Source of the DNA: Anabaena cylindrica PCC 7122
Lineage (GTDB): Bacteria; Cyanobacteriota; Cyanobacteriia; Cyanobacteriales; Nostocaceae
NCBI RefSeq assembly: GCF_000317695.1
Contig: NC_019775.1
Location: 1-22,823 of the forward strand
Length of the DNA: 22,823 nt
Direction: 5' to 3'
Shown piece after piece: positions 15,952 to 22,602 of this stretch. The position numbers were made by a program, and so were the translations under genes. Below the pieces are notes generated by a model that made no database searches, was not told the DNA's origin, and saw only the letters and a program-made list of their open reading frames with translations. Within the stretch, counting starts at the first letter, position 1. Every line of letters starts with the position of its first letter.

Positions 15952-16593
15952 TTAACTTTTACTAACCAACCACCCCATCTGATTACCCAGCTTACCCGCT
16001 TTGGTGAAAGTAAAGCTACCCCATACAAAGGTCATTTCATCCTTACCTACCCTTGGGGTAACACCAATCAATTCTTTAACCTTAGCTGTACTCAGTATCC
16101 ACTTGTGAGTAACAGCTTTTTCTAGTTCCTCATATTCCACCAGGGGCGATCGCTTATTGCCGATATATCCCATCATTTTTTCAACCAAACCAGCCATAAC
16201 GGTAATAGCGGTAAGGTTTTCGCTGTTGTCTAGTTCGTTGTCCAGTATGTCTAGTTGATTGTCCAGTTTTTCCAGTGGTGCAACTTCAACCTCTGGCTGA
16301 ATAGGGAAATCGGCTATAGCACCACCGCCCCTAATATGCTTGTCTAGTTTGTCCAGTAGCTCTAACTGCTGTGGGGATATTTTACCCCGTGCTACTGGTT
16401 TTATGTCCAGTCCGTTGATTCTGTCATATACCGCTTGACGTGACTCTAAACCGTATCTTCCTTGTAGAGTAGCGATTTTGATTAATTCCGTGTCGTGACT
16501 GTCCATCTTGGTTTGTCCAGTTTCATACTTGACAATTTTACTTTGTCCAGTGACTCGGTAGACAAGTAGATTTGATATCAAATTTGTACCCAT
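15952..16593 (-). CDS. HTH-type cyanobacterial plasmid protein, 213 aa
   Basis: After an optional N-terminus, residues about 37-95 hold an HTH-like part (TLQGRYGLESRQAVYDRING, then LDIKPVARGKISPQQLELLD) that I know from many cyanobacterial hypothetical proteins. An LDNQLDILDNELDN linker and a C-terminal domain with HKWILSTAKVKELIG and a FVWGSFTFTKAG beta part follow. The start may be ATG 16593, which overlaps the upstream gene by 16 bp, or the internal ATG at 16506 (MDSHDTEL). The DNA holds six TGTCCAGT octamers. A DNA-binding role is likely; the target is unknown. Confidence 0.75.
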   Translation of the reverse strand: MGTNLISNLLVYRVTGQSKIVKYETGQTKMDSHDTELIKIATLQGRYGLESRQAVYDRINGLDIKPVARGKISPQQLELLDKLDKHIRGGGAIADFPIQPEVEVAPLEKLDNQLDILDNELDNSENLTAITVMAGLVEKMMGYIGNKRSPLVEYEELEKAVTHKWILSTAKVKELIGVTPRVGKDEMTFVWGSFTFTKAGKLGNQMGWLVSKS

Positions 16594-16793
16594 TCCCTAG
16601 CCACTTTTAACGCCGCGTCTGCTGTGTAATAAATCCCCTTCTTGCCATAAACCCAACCATCTGAGCTAATTATCCTAAATTCCCAAGCATGAGCCGCAGT
16701 ATAAAAAACCATCAATATTTGATTATTGGTGAAGATTAGCGTCTCTATTTGTACGCTTGATGGTATTGGGTATAAATATCTGTCATCACTCAT
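16578..16793 (-). CDS. Unknown small protein, 71 aa
   Basis: A compact, mostly beta protein (SVQIETLIFTNNQILMVFYT, then AWEFRIISSDGWVY) ending in an Ala-rich helix (TADAALKVAREWV). Proteins of this kind occur in cyanobacteria next to HTH genes; I know no function. It overlaps the following HTH gene by 16 bp and starts 36 bp from the divergent CoiA-like gene, so the short gap must hold two promoters or one shared control region. Confidence 0.65.
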   Translation of the reverse strand: MSDDRYLYPIPSSVQIETLIFTNNQILMVFYTAAHAWEFRIISSDGWVYGKKGIYYTADAALKVAREWVQI

Positions 16794-16829
16794 GGTAATT
16801 TATCATTACATATCCTAGCTATTTAGATT

Positions 16830-17882
16830 ATGAGTACAGAAGAGACAGAATCTTTTGAATACGCTTTAGATGGAGAAGGGAATAAAATCCTTCCCAATTT
16901 AGGATTAAGAGCTACTTGTCCTTATTGTGGAACAGAAGTATATGCAGCTTGTGGTGAAAAGAATAGATATCATTGGAGACATAACAATACTTCGGATTCC
17001 CATTGTGACGAGTGGTATGAAATGACTCTTTGGCATTTAAAATGGCAAGAGTTATTCCCTCTTGAATGTCGGGAAGTAGTCATGAAAAAAGGTGATAAAA
17101 CACACCGCGCAGATGTAAAAGTTGGCAACTTAATTATTGAGTTCCAGCATTCCAGTTTAGACAACCCGGAAGTAAAAGAAAGAGAGCTTTTTTATGGTAG
17201 CGATTCTACTAAAATTATTTGGATTATTGATGGTACTGCTAATAGATTATTGGGTACATGGAGAAAACATTTAACTCCAGAAAAATTAAAGCCTGTTTTT
17301 TTAGTAGATAAAGAGAGTAATATTTATTTTCAAACAGAAGGTTACGTTGGTATTCCTCTAATTCGTAATGTTGATAAAGAAGATGGACTGCCAATAGGAC
17401 TTGTTATTAACCCTGAATATCCTAATTTTATTGATTTAGGTGATTATATTGCTTGTCCTCTGGAAAAATTTCTAGACCCTAATCGGAAACAATTCGGAAC
17501 AACAACTGGAACAATATACTCAAAAAACTGGGGTAGACGTAAGAACCCATCAACAAAAAAATACTATGGCGAAGATGTTTGTGGTTTTCATGCTCAAGAT
17601 TTTATTCTAGTTAAAAAGAATGATTTTATTAAGGTAGTATATAATATACCTACAGAATTAGATTATTTTGAAAAAATTACAATATGTGACGAAGAAGTAT
17701 TAAACAACAGAGAATTTAGTAAAAGAGATAAAGAAAGATTGTTTTTAACTAAGAAAAAAGAAGATAAGTATGCTAATTACACAATAGATGAATTAGAAAA
17801 AAGATATCAGGAAGACATTAATACCTTTAAAAATGAGAAAAAGATCAAGGATAATTTAACCAGGATAATTTATTTTCGGTAA
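16830..17882 (+). CDS. CoiA-like competence/nuclease protein, 350 aa
   Basis: The N-terminus has a CPYCGTEV zinc-binding knuckle (C30, C33) and a CGEKNRYHWRH segment, followed at 92-108 by HRADVKVGNLIIEFQHS. This is the PD-(D/E)XK-type core of the CoiA family (D95, E104, Q106). CoiA helps process DNA taken up during natural transformation in Gram-positive bacteria; homologues in other bacteria are presumed nucleases. The C-terminal 100 residues are Lys/Glu-rich and helical. The gene is more AT-rich than its neighbours, which hints at separate acquisition. It runs divergent from the 71-aa gene. Confidence 0.8.
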   Translation: MSTEETESFEYALDGEGNKILPNLGLRATCPYCGTEVYAACGEKNRYHWRHNNTSDSHCDEWYEMTLWHLKWQELFPLECREVVMKKGDKTHRADVKVGNLIIEFQHSSLDNPEVKERELFYGSDSTKIIWIIDGTANRLLGTWRKHLTPEKLKPVFLVDKESNIYFQTEGYVGIPLIRNVDKEDGLPIGLVINPEYPNFIDLGDYIACPLEKFLDPNRKQFGTTTGTIYSKNWGRRKNPSTKKYYGEDVCGFHAQDFILVKKNDFIKVVYNIPTELDYFEKITICDEEVLNNREFSKRDKERLFLTKKKEDKYANYTIDELEKRYQEDINTFKNEKKIKDNLTRIIYFR

Positions 17883-17990
17883 GGTATGGACAATTAATAT
17901 TTTGGTCAAATATAGTGTATAGTCATCGCTGTCACCAGGGGGAAGATAAACTGAAAACCTTACCCCTAAAAGTATTGCTGTATAAAGTTT

Positions 17991-18950
17991 TTATTCAATC
18001 CCATTAGGAACTAAAGCCGCAACATCAATAACATCTTCTATTTTGCGTTTATCTGCTTTACGGTTTAGATATGGTGTAAGTTCATGAGTTGCATTATGGC
18101 TATCAATATCATCTTGGTAGTCCGTCAATATTTCCTTCACAGTTTGAGGTTTAGATCCTGTTAAGGATTGGATAGCAGTTTGGTTAATATGCCACCTATC
18201 CCCCGTCTCTGATACTATTTCCGAGTTATGTATTTTAATTGCCTGTATGGCACGTTTAACCATTTCTCTAGCGCGTCCAGGGTGTGTTCTGTACTTTGCA
18301 CTAAGTAATTCTTGTGTCGTTACTCCTGATAAATCAGAATCAAATTGTTTAGCTTTACCCGTTAAAGTAGTTGCATAAATAGTACAAGCTTTTTGGATAA
18401 AATCAGCTAACGACATACCAGAATAATCTAGTGCATCTTGTACCTTCTGTTGAGTGTCAGTATCAAGTTGTAAAGCTTCAATTTGCATAGATTCTAATGT
18501 TAATGCTGGTGTTGGTTCTACTGCGGTAATAACTTCTGGCTTTGTCTCTGGCTTGGTTTCTACTGTACTTTTATCCTCTGTAACCTCAGATTTAGGTAAC
18601 TCTGGTAAACCACCAAAATACTGTTTTCTAGCATCTTCACCAGTGACATTCCATCTCTCTTCATTAGCGGTCGCATACCATAAAGATAAATGTTCAAACC
18701 GTTCTACTTGACCCTTACCTGAATTAGTAAAGTAGTAACCAGGCGTAGCTGTTTCTCTATCAGGGAAAGCCGATAGTATAGCCTTTCTAAAAGCAGTTCT
18801 ACATCTGCCAAAATTACCATCTGAGACAGCTTTTTTCATCTCATGCCAGTATTTAAGAGTAGCTTTCTTGATAGTCAATTCATCAGTAATATCGTGAAGT
18901 TCAGTAATTAACTTTGAGGCAATATCAGCAGTTTTCTTAAGGTCACTCAT
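17991..18950 (-). CDS. Cyanobacterial plasmid protein with C-terminal DNA-binding-like domain, 319 aa
   Basis: The N-terminal 115 residues (ATLKYWHEMKKAVSDGNFGR, then RFEHLSLWYATANEERWNVT) form one helical part; a Pro/Thr/Glu-rich linker follows (about 119-150). The C-terminal part (about 170-310: SLADFIQKACTIYA, YRTHPGRAREMVKRAIQAI, INQTAIQSLTGSKPQTVKEIL) resembles a conserved helical domain of cyanobacterial plasmid proteins, with an HTH-like LTGSKPQTVKEIL. It lies directly downstream of the protelomerase and has its own promoter carrying the same operator. It is my leading candidate for the protein that reads the iterons; this is inference. Confidence 0.75.
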   Translation of the reverse strand: MSDLKKTADIASKLITELHDITDELTIKKATLKYWHEMKKAVSDGNFGRCRTAFRKAILSAFPDRETATPGYYFTNSGKGQVERFEHLSLWYATANEERWNVTGEDARKQYFGGLPELPKSEVTEDKSTVETKPETKPEVITAVEPTPALTLESMQIEALQLDTDTQQKVQDALDYSGMSLADFIQKACTIYATTLTGKAKQFDSDLSGVTTQELLSAKYRTHPGRAREMVKRAIQAIKIHNSEIVSETGDRWHINQTAIQSLTGSKPQTVKEILTDYQDDIDSHNATHELTPYLNRKADKRKIEDVIDVAALVPNGIE

Positions 18951-18973
18951 AATAGAAGAAGTTTGTTTATTTT

Positions 18974-19000
18974 GGATATCCCTATACTAACTCTCTTGTT
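18974..19000 (-). promoter_or_regulatory. Inverted, diverged operator copy over the -10 region
   Basis: On the minus strand this reads AACAAGAGAG followed by TTAGTATAGGGATAT. It keeps CAAGAG and TATAGGGATAT of the shared motif and differs at four central positions. It covers the presumed -10 box (TAGTAT, 18984-18989) of the 319-aa gene. A protein bound here would block the promoter. Confidence 0.55.
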
Positions 19001-19013
19001 ATTTAAATGTCAA
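18984..19013 (-). promoter_or_regulatory. Promoter of the 319-aa gene
   Basis: Minus strand TTGACA (19008-19013), 18-bp spacer and TAGTAT (18984-18989). The predicted start lies about 30 bp before the ATG at 18950. The -35 hexamer lies inside one operator copy and the -10 inside a second, inverted one. Confidence 0.6.
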
Positions 19014-19032
19014 GAGGTTTTGTACAGGGATT
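19006..19032 (+). promoter_or_regulatory. Shared operator copy over the -35 of the 319-aa gene
   Basis: AATGTCAAGAGGT, then TTTGTACAGGGAT. It differs from the copy before the protelomerase at only three of about 27 positions. Both sit at the same place relative to TTGACA, so one regulator probably controls both genes. Confidence 0.65.
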
Positions 19033-19037
19033 TATTT

Positions 19038-20072
19038 TTATATTTTGGTAACACTTCCAGGCTTTATCCCATACCGCTTGTAGCTGTTGATAGTGGTTTC
19101 ATCATCATCTCCCAGCACTTCCTTAGCAAAGTCTACAAAGTCGTAGGGGTCTACATTACCATCATTGACAATTGCGGCTCTGAAATAAGCGGCTCTAAAC
19201 TTGTGGTAGGTTCTATCCTCAACAGGGAAAATATCCCAATCCTTGCAAGCTTGATTTAACGTCTTAGAAAACCGTCTATTTACCCGTTCCGGGTCTTCAT
19301 CTCTACTGAATCTTTTGCCCTTACTGTTAAGCCAGCCAAAGGCAAAACAAACTAAATCAGCAGGTAGTAGGGTAGGGATGGTAAAAGTTATATCTCGCAG
19401 GTTAACCGCTTTCTCGCCTACTCGCACCCTGCGGCTTTTGCCTTTAAGTTGACCCTTAAACGTCACTGTATAAGCGTCGATTTGTTCAAAACTGGCTGAT
19501 AGGTGGACTTCTGCCATACGTCTACCAGTGGAAAGCGCGATCGCACAAGAAACATCAAGCCAGTTAGCATCCTCACCATTTTTGATGTCAGTCAGGATGT
19601 TGTAGGCATATTTGAGAGAGTTAGTTAAATCAATCTCAATTCTGTTTTCTACTTTGCGTCGTTCTGTGACAGTTTCCCGATAGCGGGTATTTTGATTTTC
19701 CTTGTAGATTGCAAATTGATTTGATAATTCATTCCCGAAGTTAGTAATGATGGTATTGACGGGGTTAATTAGTGCAACATCTTTTAATTCTGTTTTAGAT
19801 GCAAGTTTTAATGATTTCTTTAACGCTGTAATCTGTCTTAAAGCTGTTCCATATTCCTTATCATCTTCTGGTTTATCGTCTGGGTAATTGAGTTTAAGCA
19901 ATCTTGCCTCTTGAATAGCTAATTTATGCCAGCCTGTTAAATCCCCTACTCCCTTCTTACGTTGAGTGATTTTGTAAGGTGCTAAAGCTTCAAACTGTGG
20001 CAGGAGAATTTTTACTCTGTCATCTATAAAAGCGTTAGTTAGTTCATCAGCAGCAAGTAATAGTCTACTCAT
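19038..20072 (-). CDS. Telomere resolvase (protelomerase), 344 aa
   Basis: The catalytic half lines up with Borrelia ResT and relatives: ALSTGRRMAEVHLSASF (GRR at 183-185) against the GRRPVEV region of ResT; a basic KGQLKGKSRR hairpin for the catalytic Lys (K206 or K210); VNRRFSKTLNQ; TYHKFRAAYFRAAI (R293); and EVLGDDDETTINSYKRY with the presumed nucleophile Y331. GRRxxEV plus VLG...Y(K/N)RY separates protelomerases from ordinary integrases. The enzyme cuts palindromic replicated telomeres and rejoins strands as hairpins. Odd: ResT has LGH before the tyrosine, while here it is LGD, so the usual His is missing. ResT and TelN are longer, so this is a minimal form. Two telomere-like sites lie about 1.9-2.8 kb away. 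Confidence 0.88.
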   Translation of the reverse strand: MSRLLLAADELTNAFIDDRVKILLPQFEALAPYKITQRKKGVGDLTGWHKLAIQEARLLKLNYPDDKPEDDKEYGTALRQITALKKSLKLASKTELKDVALINPVNTIITNFGNELSNQFAIYKENQNTRYRETVTERRKVENRIEIDLTNSLKYAYNILTDIKNGEDANWLDVSCAIALSTGRRMAEVHLSASFEQIDAYTVTFKGQLKGKSRRVRVGEKAVNLRDITFTIPTLLPADLVCFAFGWLNSKGKRFSRDEDPERVNRRFSKTLNQACKDWDIFPVEDRTYHKFRAAYFRAAIVNDGNVDPYDFVDFAKEVLGDDDETTINSYKRYGIKPGSVTKI

Positions 20073-20109
20073 ATCCTTGATATCCTTAATTAATAAAATT
20101 CATAATTAG

Positions 20110-20138
20110 ATAGTAAACAAGGATGACAAGAATGTCAA
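20110..20138 (-). promoter_or_regulatory. Promoter of the protelomerase gene
   Basis: Minus strand TTGACA (20133-20138), exactly 17 bp, TACTAT (20110-20115): a near-consensus sigma-70 type promoter, giving a leader of about 30 nt before the ATG at 20072. The -35 lies within the operator at 20131-20157. Confidence 0.7.
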
Positions 20139-20157
20139 GAGGTATTGTATAGGGATA
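20131..20157 (+). promoter_or_regulatory. Shared operator at the protelomerase promoter
   Basis: AATGTCAAGAGGT, then ATTGTATAGGGATAT. The right half (TTGTATAG) is the core of the iterons in the 22.2-22.5 kb loop. Overlap with the -35 implies repression by the iteron-binding protein. A partial GTAGGGATAT follows at about 20162-20171. Confidence 0.65.
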
Positions 20158-20256
20158 TTGCGTAGGGATATATTGATACAGAGGTATCAATCAGAATAGA
20201 TTACAAATATATTTTATAGGGAGCGGTAGAGCCAAATTGTTAACTTCTGCAACCAT

Positions 20257-20432
20257 CTTACTAATGCAAAATATATGTAGTTAATTAGTAAGACTTTATA
20301 CTATAAAGAAAAATTCTATGAATATGTAGGATATAAAATGTATAGACATCAAAATGATGGTAAAAAAACACCATTATGGTGTAAACTGTTATTGTATAAA
20401 TCTCTAATGTAAAAAGGAATTTTTTACATTAG
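20257..20432. repeat. Three hairpins in a non-coding stretch
   Basis: CTTACTAAT (20257-20265) pairs with ATTAGTAAG (20284-20292). ACACCAT-T-ATGGTGT is a near-perfect palindrome at 20368-20382. CTAATGTAAAAA (20404-20415) pairs with TTTTTACATTAG (20421-20432), 12 bp with a 5-nt loop. All pairs are perfect. The 391-bp gap 20073-20463 holds no other credible gene. The hairpins could belong to a small RNA, a terminator or a single-strand initiation structure. Confidence 0.6.
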
Positions 20433-20463
20433 AAACAAAACGTATAAGTGGAAAATAGTCACA

Positions 20464-20700
20464 ATGAAACGTATCAAAACAGTTGTTAGCTTTTTTCAAA
20501 TAGTGCTAATTGCAAATGCAATACCACTAACTATAAATATTGAGGAATTGCAACTCAGGCGTGAAAAATTATCATGTTTTACATCGAATACTTTTTATGA
20601 ATGGAATCAGACTATTAAACTGACGAGAAATTACATAAACGATATTCAAAAAAATTTGAATCGTTTTTTTCAAGTACCAATTAATCTCTTACTAATTTAA
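20464..20700 (+). CDS. Possible small exported protein, 78 aa
   Basis: MKRIKTVVSFFQIVLIANAI has a basic start and a hydrophobic core like a signal peptide or membrane anchor; the rest is polar with ELQLRREKLSC and an aromatic FYEWNQTIKL part. There is no good Shine-Dalgarno, and the stretch is very AT-rich, so it may be a chance frame. No family recognised. Confidence 0.35.
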   Translation: MKRIKTVVSFFQIVLIANAIPLTINIEELQLRREKLSCFTSNTFYEWNQTIKLTRNYINDIQKNLNRFFQVPINLLLI

Positions 20701-20803
20701 TTAGTTGGACTCATGAGATTTATTTTTTTTCTAAAAATATCGTACACAAAGACAACTGAATAATCAAAAACGAAAAGCATTAACTTGATTGCAGGAGATA
20801 ATT

Positions 20804-21100
20804 ATGATTGACCTGAACAATAAGAATAGACTAGACACAGGACAAAAAGACTTTTCCAGTAAAAGTCAACAAGAGTCCTGTGAAAAAGTCTCCAACGCTA
20901 CAAAACGTATGTCTATCACATTATCTGGTGACATCGCTAATTTATTAGAATACCTTGCATCATCACAAGGCATTACACAAAATGAGGCTTTGCGTAAAGC
21001 AATTGCAACAGAAGGGTATTTGCTAGAAGAAAGACAACAAGGAAGTAAAATTCTAATACAAAAACCTGATAAAGAAATAAGGGAGGTGTTATTTAGATAA
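20804..21100 (+). CDS. Ribbon-helix-helix (CopG-like) protein, 98 aa
   Basis: The ATG at 20804 has AGGAG 7 nt upstream; a TTG at 20789 would add five residues but would put that Shine-Dalgarno inside the gene. After a polar N-terminus, KRMSITLSGDIANLLEYLAS, then GITQNEALRKAIATEGYLLEE, gives the strand-helix-helix of the CopG fold, and KILIQKPDKEIREVLF is the usual C-terminal strand seen in cyanobacterial relatives. It probably binds DNA as a dimer. It is a second candidate for binding the loop iterons or telomere arms, because it lies next to them. Confidence 0.8.
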   Translation: MIDLNNKNRLDTGQKDFSSKSQQESCEKVSNATKRMSITLSGDIANLLEYLASSQGITQNEALRKAIATEGYLLEERQQGSKILIQKPDKEIREVLFR

Positions 21101-21150
21101 AGTATAGATATACGCGTTGGAAAATCCAAAATACTAAAAAGGCTTTTTCC

Positions 21151-21528
21151 ATGTCTTACTTAAACCAGGACAACAAATCCTCTACTATCGAAAATAACGC
21201 AGGTATTGATATTGGAGGTGAACTAAAAGCATCAGACTATATTACAACTATTCCTCTTGAGGAAAAAACTGTAAAAGAGTTAAAAACAGAGTGTGATAAG
21301 CAATTACTGACAAGAGAAAATACTCGTAGTAAATTAGTCTTCTTACAAGCAAAAATCTTTGGTTGTACACTAGGAGCTAGTTTCCTACTGACCATGACTA
21401 CTGCCTTTTTGCCTGATATTGACAAAACTCTTATCAAGGATTTATTGACACAAACTATCGCTCCCCAAGTCACACTACTTTCCTTTTCATTAGGCTTTTA
21501 CTTTGGCAGTAACAAGATGAAGGAATAG
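21151..21528 (+). CDS. Small two-helix membrane protein, 125 aa
   Basis: A polar N-terminal 50 residues, a helix TVKELKTECDKQLLTRENTR, then two hydrophobic segments: KIFGCTLGASFLLTMTTAFL (about 68-88) and PQVTLLSFSLGFYFGS (about 105-120). The size and hairpin layout recall cyanobacterial proteins of unknown function; it is holin-like only in outline. It follows the CopG-like gene by 50 bp, likely the same transcript. Its stop lies 20 bp before the inverted repeat. Confidence 0.65.
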   Translation: MSYLNQDNKSSTIENNAGIDIGGELKASDYITTIPLEEKTVKELKTECDKQLLTRENTRSKLVFLQAKIFGCTLGASFLLTMTTAFLPDIDKTLIKDLLTQTIAPQVTLLSFSLGFYFGSNKMKE

Positions 21529-21664
21529 TGATCTAATCACACCCATACATAAGCGCATATAACCACCAATTGACTAGCTTAATAGGTGGTTTGTTTATGT
21601 ACACAATGCCGATTGAGTAAGTGTAGATTAAAAATACTTAAAATACAGGTGTAAACTAAACAAC

Positions 21665-21709
21665 TAAGTAAATATTTTTCTGTGCAGTAAGTAAATATTT
21701 TCTGTGCAG
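21665..21709 (+). repeat. Tandem 23/22-bp repeat with TGTGCAG
   Basis: Two adjacent copies of TAAGTAAATATTTT(T)CTGTGCAG (21665-21687 and 21688-21709), mirrored at 235-279. The TGTGCA core returns next to the AT palindrome (21915-21920 inverted, 21959-21964) and at 21994-21999, five times per arm. It looks like a protein-binding site set. Confidence 0.75.
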
Positions 21710-21914
21710 CTAACTTATATACAGATGTACTTACCCGTCCATTTTGCCCTGTAAGGCTTGTTAAGTCTTAAATAATGTATGAGTCAGGTGAGATGGTTTT
21801 GATTGCCTTGCATTATAGCTGGGATATCGCTAGTTTTATGGTTTTCTCCTGACTCTTCCTAGCAGTTCCCCATAAATATATAAAAATCATTGGGGCGGGG
21901 TGATTGATAGAAGA

Positions 21915-21964
21915 TGCACAAAAAAAGTTTTTATCTAATATATATATTAAGGATTTTTTGTGCA
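21915..21964. other. Candidate telomere resolution site (rTel), internal copy
   Basis: The 14-bp palindrome TAATATATATATTA (21937-21950) is flanked by TGCACAAAAAAA on the left and TTTTTTGTGCA on the right, an imperfect inverted pair whose half-sites lie 26 and 18 bp from the centre. Known resolvase sites (N15, Borrelia, Agrobacterium) likewise have a palindromic centre and inverted flanking boxes. With a protelomerase gene nearby this is the obvious substrate. That it is cut here is inference. Confidence 0.65.
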
Positions 21965-22021
21965 GGGTACAAATATCAAGCTAGTTAAAAAATTGTGCAG
22001 GAAATCGTTAAAAACAGTCCG

Positions 22022-22126
22022 GCGCGATTAGCGCATATAATACCGTTTATATCGGTTAAGCGGTTAGGTTAAAACCTAAGCTTATATTTTGGTGGGGAAA
22101 CCTTAGCTAAGAAATTTAAGCTTAAA
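22022..22126. repeat. Cluster of short palindromes in the R part of the arm
   Basis: GCGC-gatta-GCGC (22022-22034), TTAGGTT-AA-AACCTAA (22064-22079), CTTAGCTAAG (22102-22111) and TTTAAGCTTAAA (22115-22126) lie in series and are mirrored in 22641-22745. They may be protein sites or cruciform seeds at an origin or centromere. Confidence 0.55.
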
Positions 22127-22191
22127 ACCTGAGTGCGGAAAATTTGGAGAATTGCGATCGCACTATGAGAACAAGGAATGTAAGCAAGGAT

Positions 22192-22515
22192 GTCTGCGTT
22201 AAGTGGTCTTGTATAGGCATTATCTATGCGCGAACTCTCTTGTATATTCATGATGTCTGCGGTCAAACTGTCTTGTATAGTCATCATCTATGCGTTAACT
22301 CTCTTGTATAGTGATGGTCAAGAGGTCTTGTCTACTCATGTCTGCATCAAGTCGTCTTGTATAGTGATAATCAAGAGGTTTTGTCTATCCATATTTGCAT
22401 CAAACCGTCTTGTATATAAATATATCTACGTCGAACTGTCTTGTATAGTGATACTTGCACCAAGTCGTCTTGTGCATAGATAGCATGGCTTAACCCTCTT
22501 GTATAGTGATAATGC
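22192..22515 (+). repeat. Iteron array of 11 TCTTGTATAG-type repeats
   Basis: Cores start at 22207, 22238, 22271, 22302, 22326, 22355, 22379, 22408, 22439, 22468 and 22497, spaced 24-33 bp, all in the same direction. The fuller unit is near GCGTCAAGTCGTCTTGTATAG followed by TGAT, with CAAG-N4-CTTG as an imperfect dyad. Copies at 22326 and 22379 carry CAAGAGG, as in the promoter operators. The array fills the loop between the repeat arms and contains no credible gene. It resembles a replication or partition iteron set. Confidence 0.85.
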
Positions 22516-22602
22516 TTTTCTCGGATTTTCCCCAAAGTGTGATCGCTCTCAAGGATATAAAATTTTCTATCCTTGGTTCATGACCTGCTTAAATTCTCTA
22601 CA

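Larger units (their letters stand above)
21549..22164. repeat. 616-bp inverted repeat, left arm, with internal composite telomere site
   Basis: Bases 21549-21943 are the reverse complement of 1-395, and 21944-22164 of 22603-22823, with no mismatch found by eye over the whole length. The two parts meet at 21943/21944, which is where the other arm meets the window edge. No protein-coding frame is supported. Contents: tandem repeat at 21665-21709, inverted GAGTCAGG/CCTGACTC (21781-21788 and 21848-21855), the AT palindrome at 21937-21950, and a cluster of small palindromes at 22022-22126. Confidence 0.95.

Noticed and set aside
19038..20072. Ordinary phage or XerC/D-type integrase
   Set aside because: GRRxxEV, the spacing of the boxes and the VLG...YKRY end match telomere resolvases; the ordinary integrase of this plasmid is at 13753-14406.
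20789..20803. TTG start adding five residues to the CopG-like protein
   Set aside because: AGGAG lies in this extension and is well placed for ATG 20804.
22069..22287. 72-aa minus-strand frame across arm and loop
   Set aside because: It crosses the repeat boundary into the iterons, is low in protein character and has no supported start.
22226..22483. 85-aa plus-strand frame in the loop
   Set aside because: It is a translation of the iteron array (repeated SCIVII units), has no Shine-Dalgarno, and is open only because of the repeat.
22192..22515. CRISPR array
   Set aside because: Units are short and variable, spacing is 24-33 bp with related sequence between the cores, and there are no cas genes.
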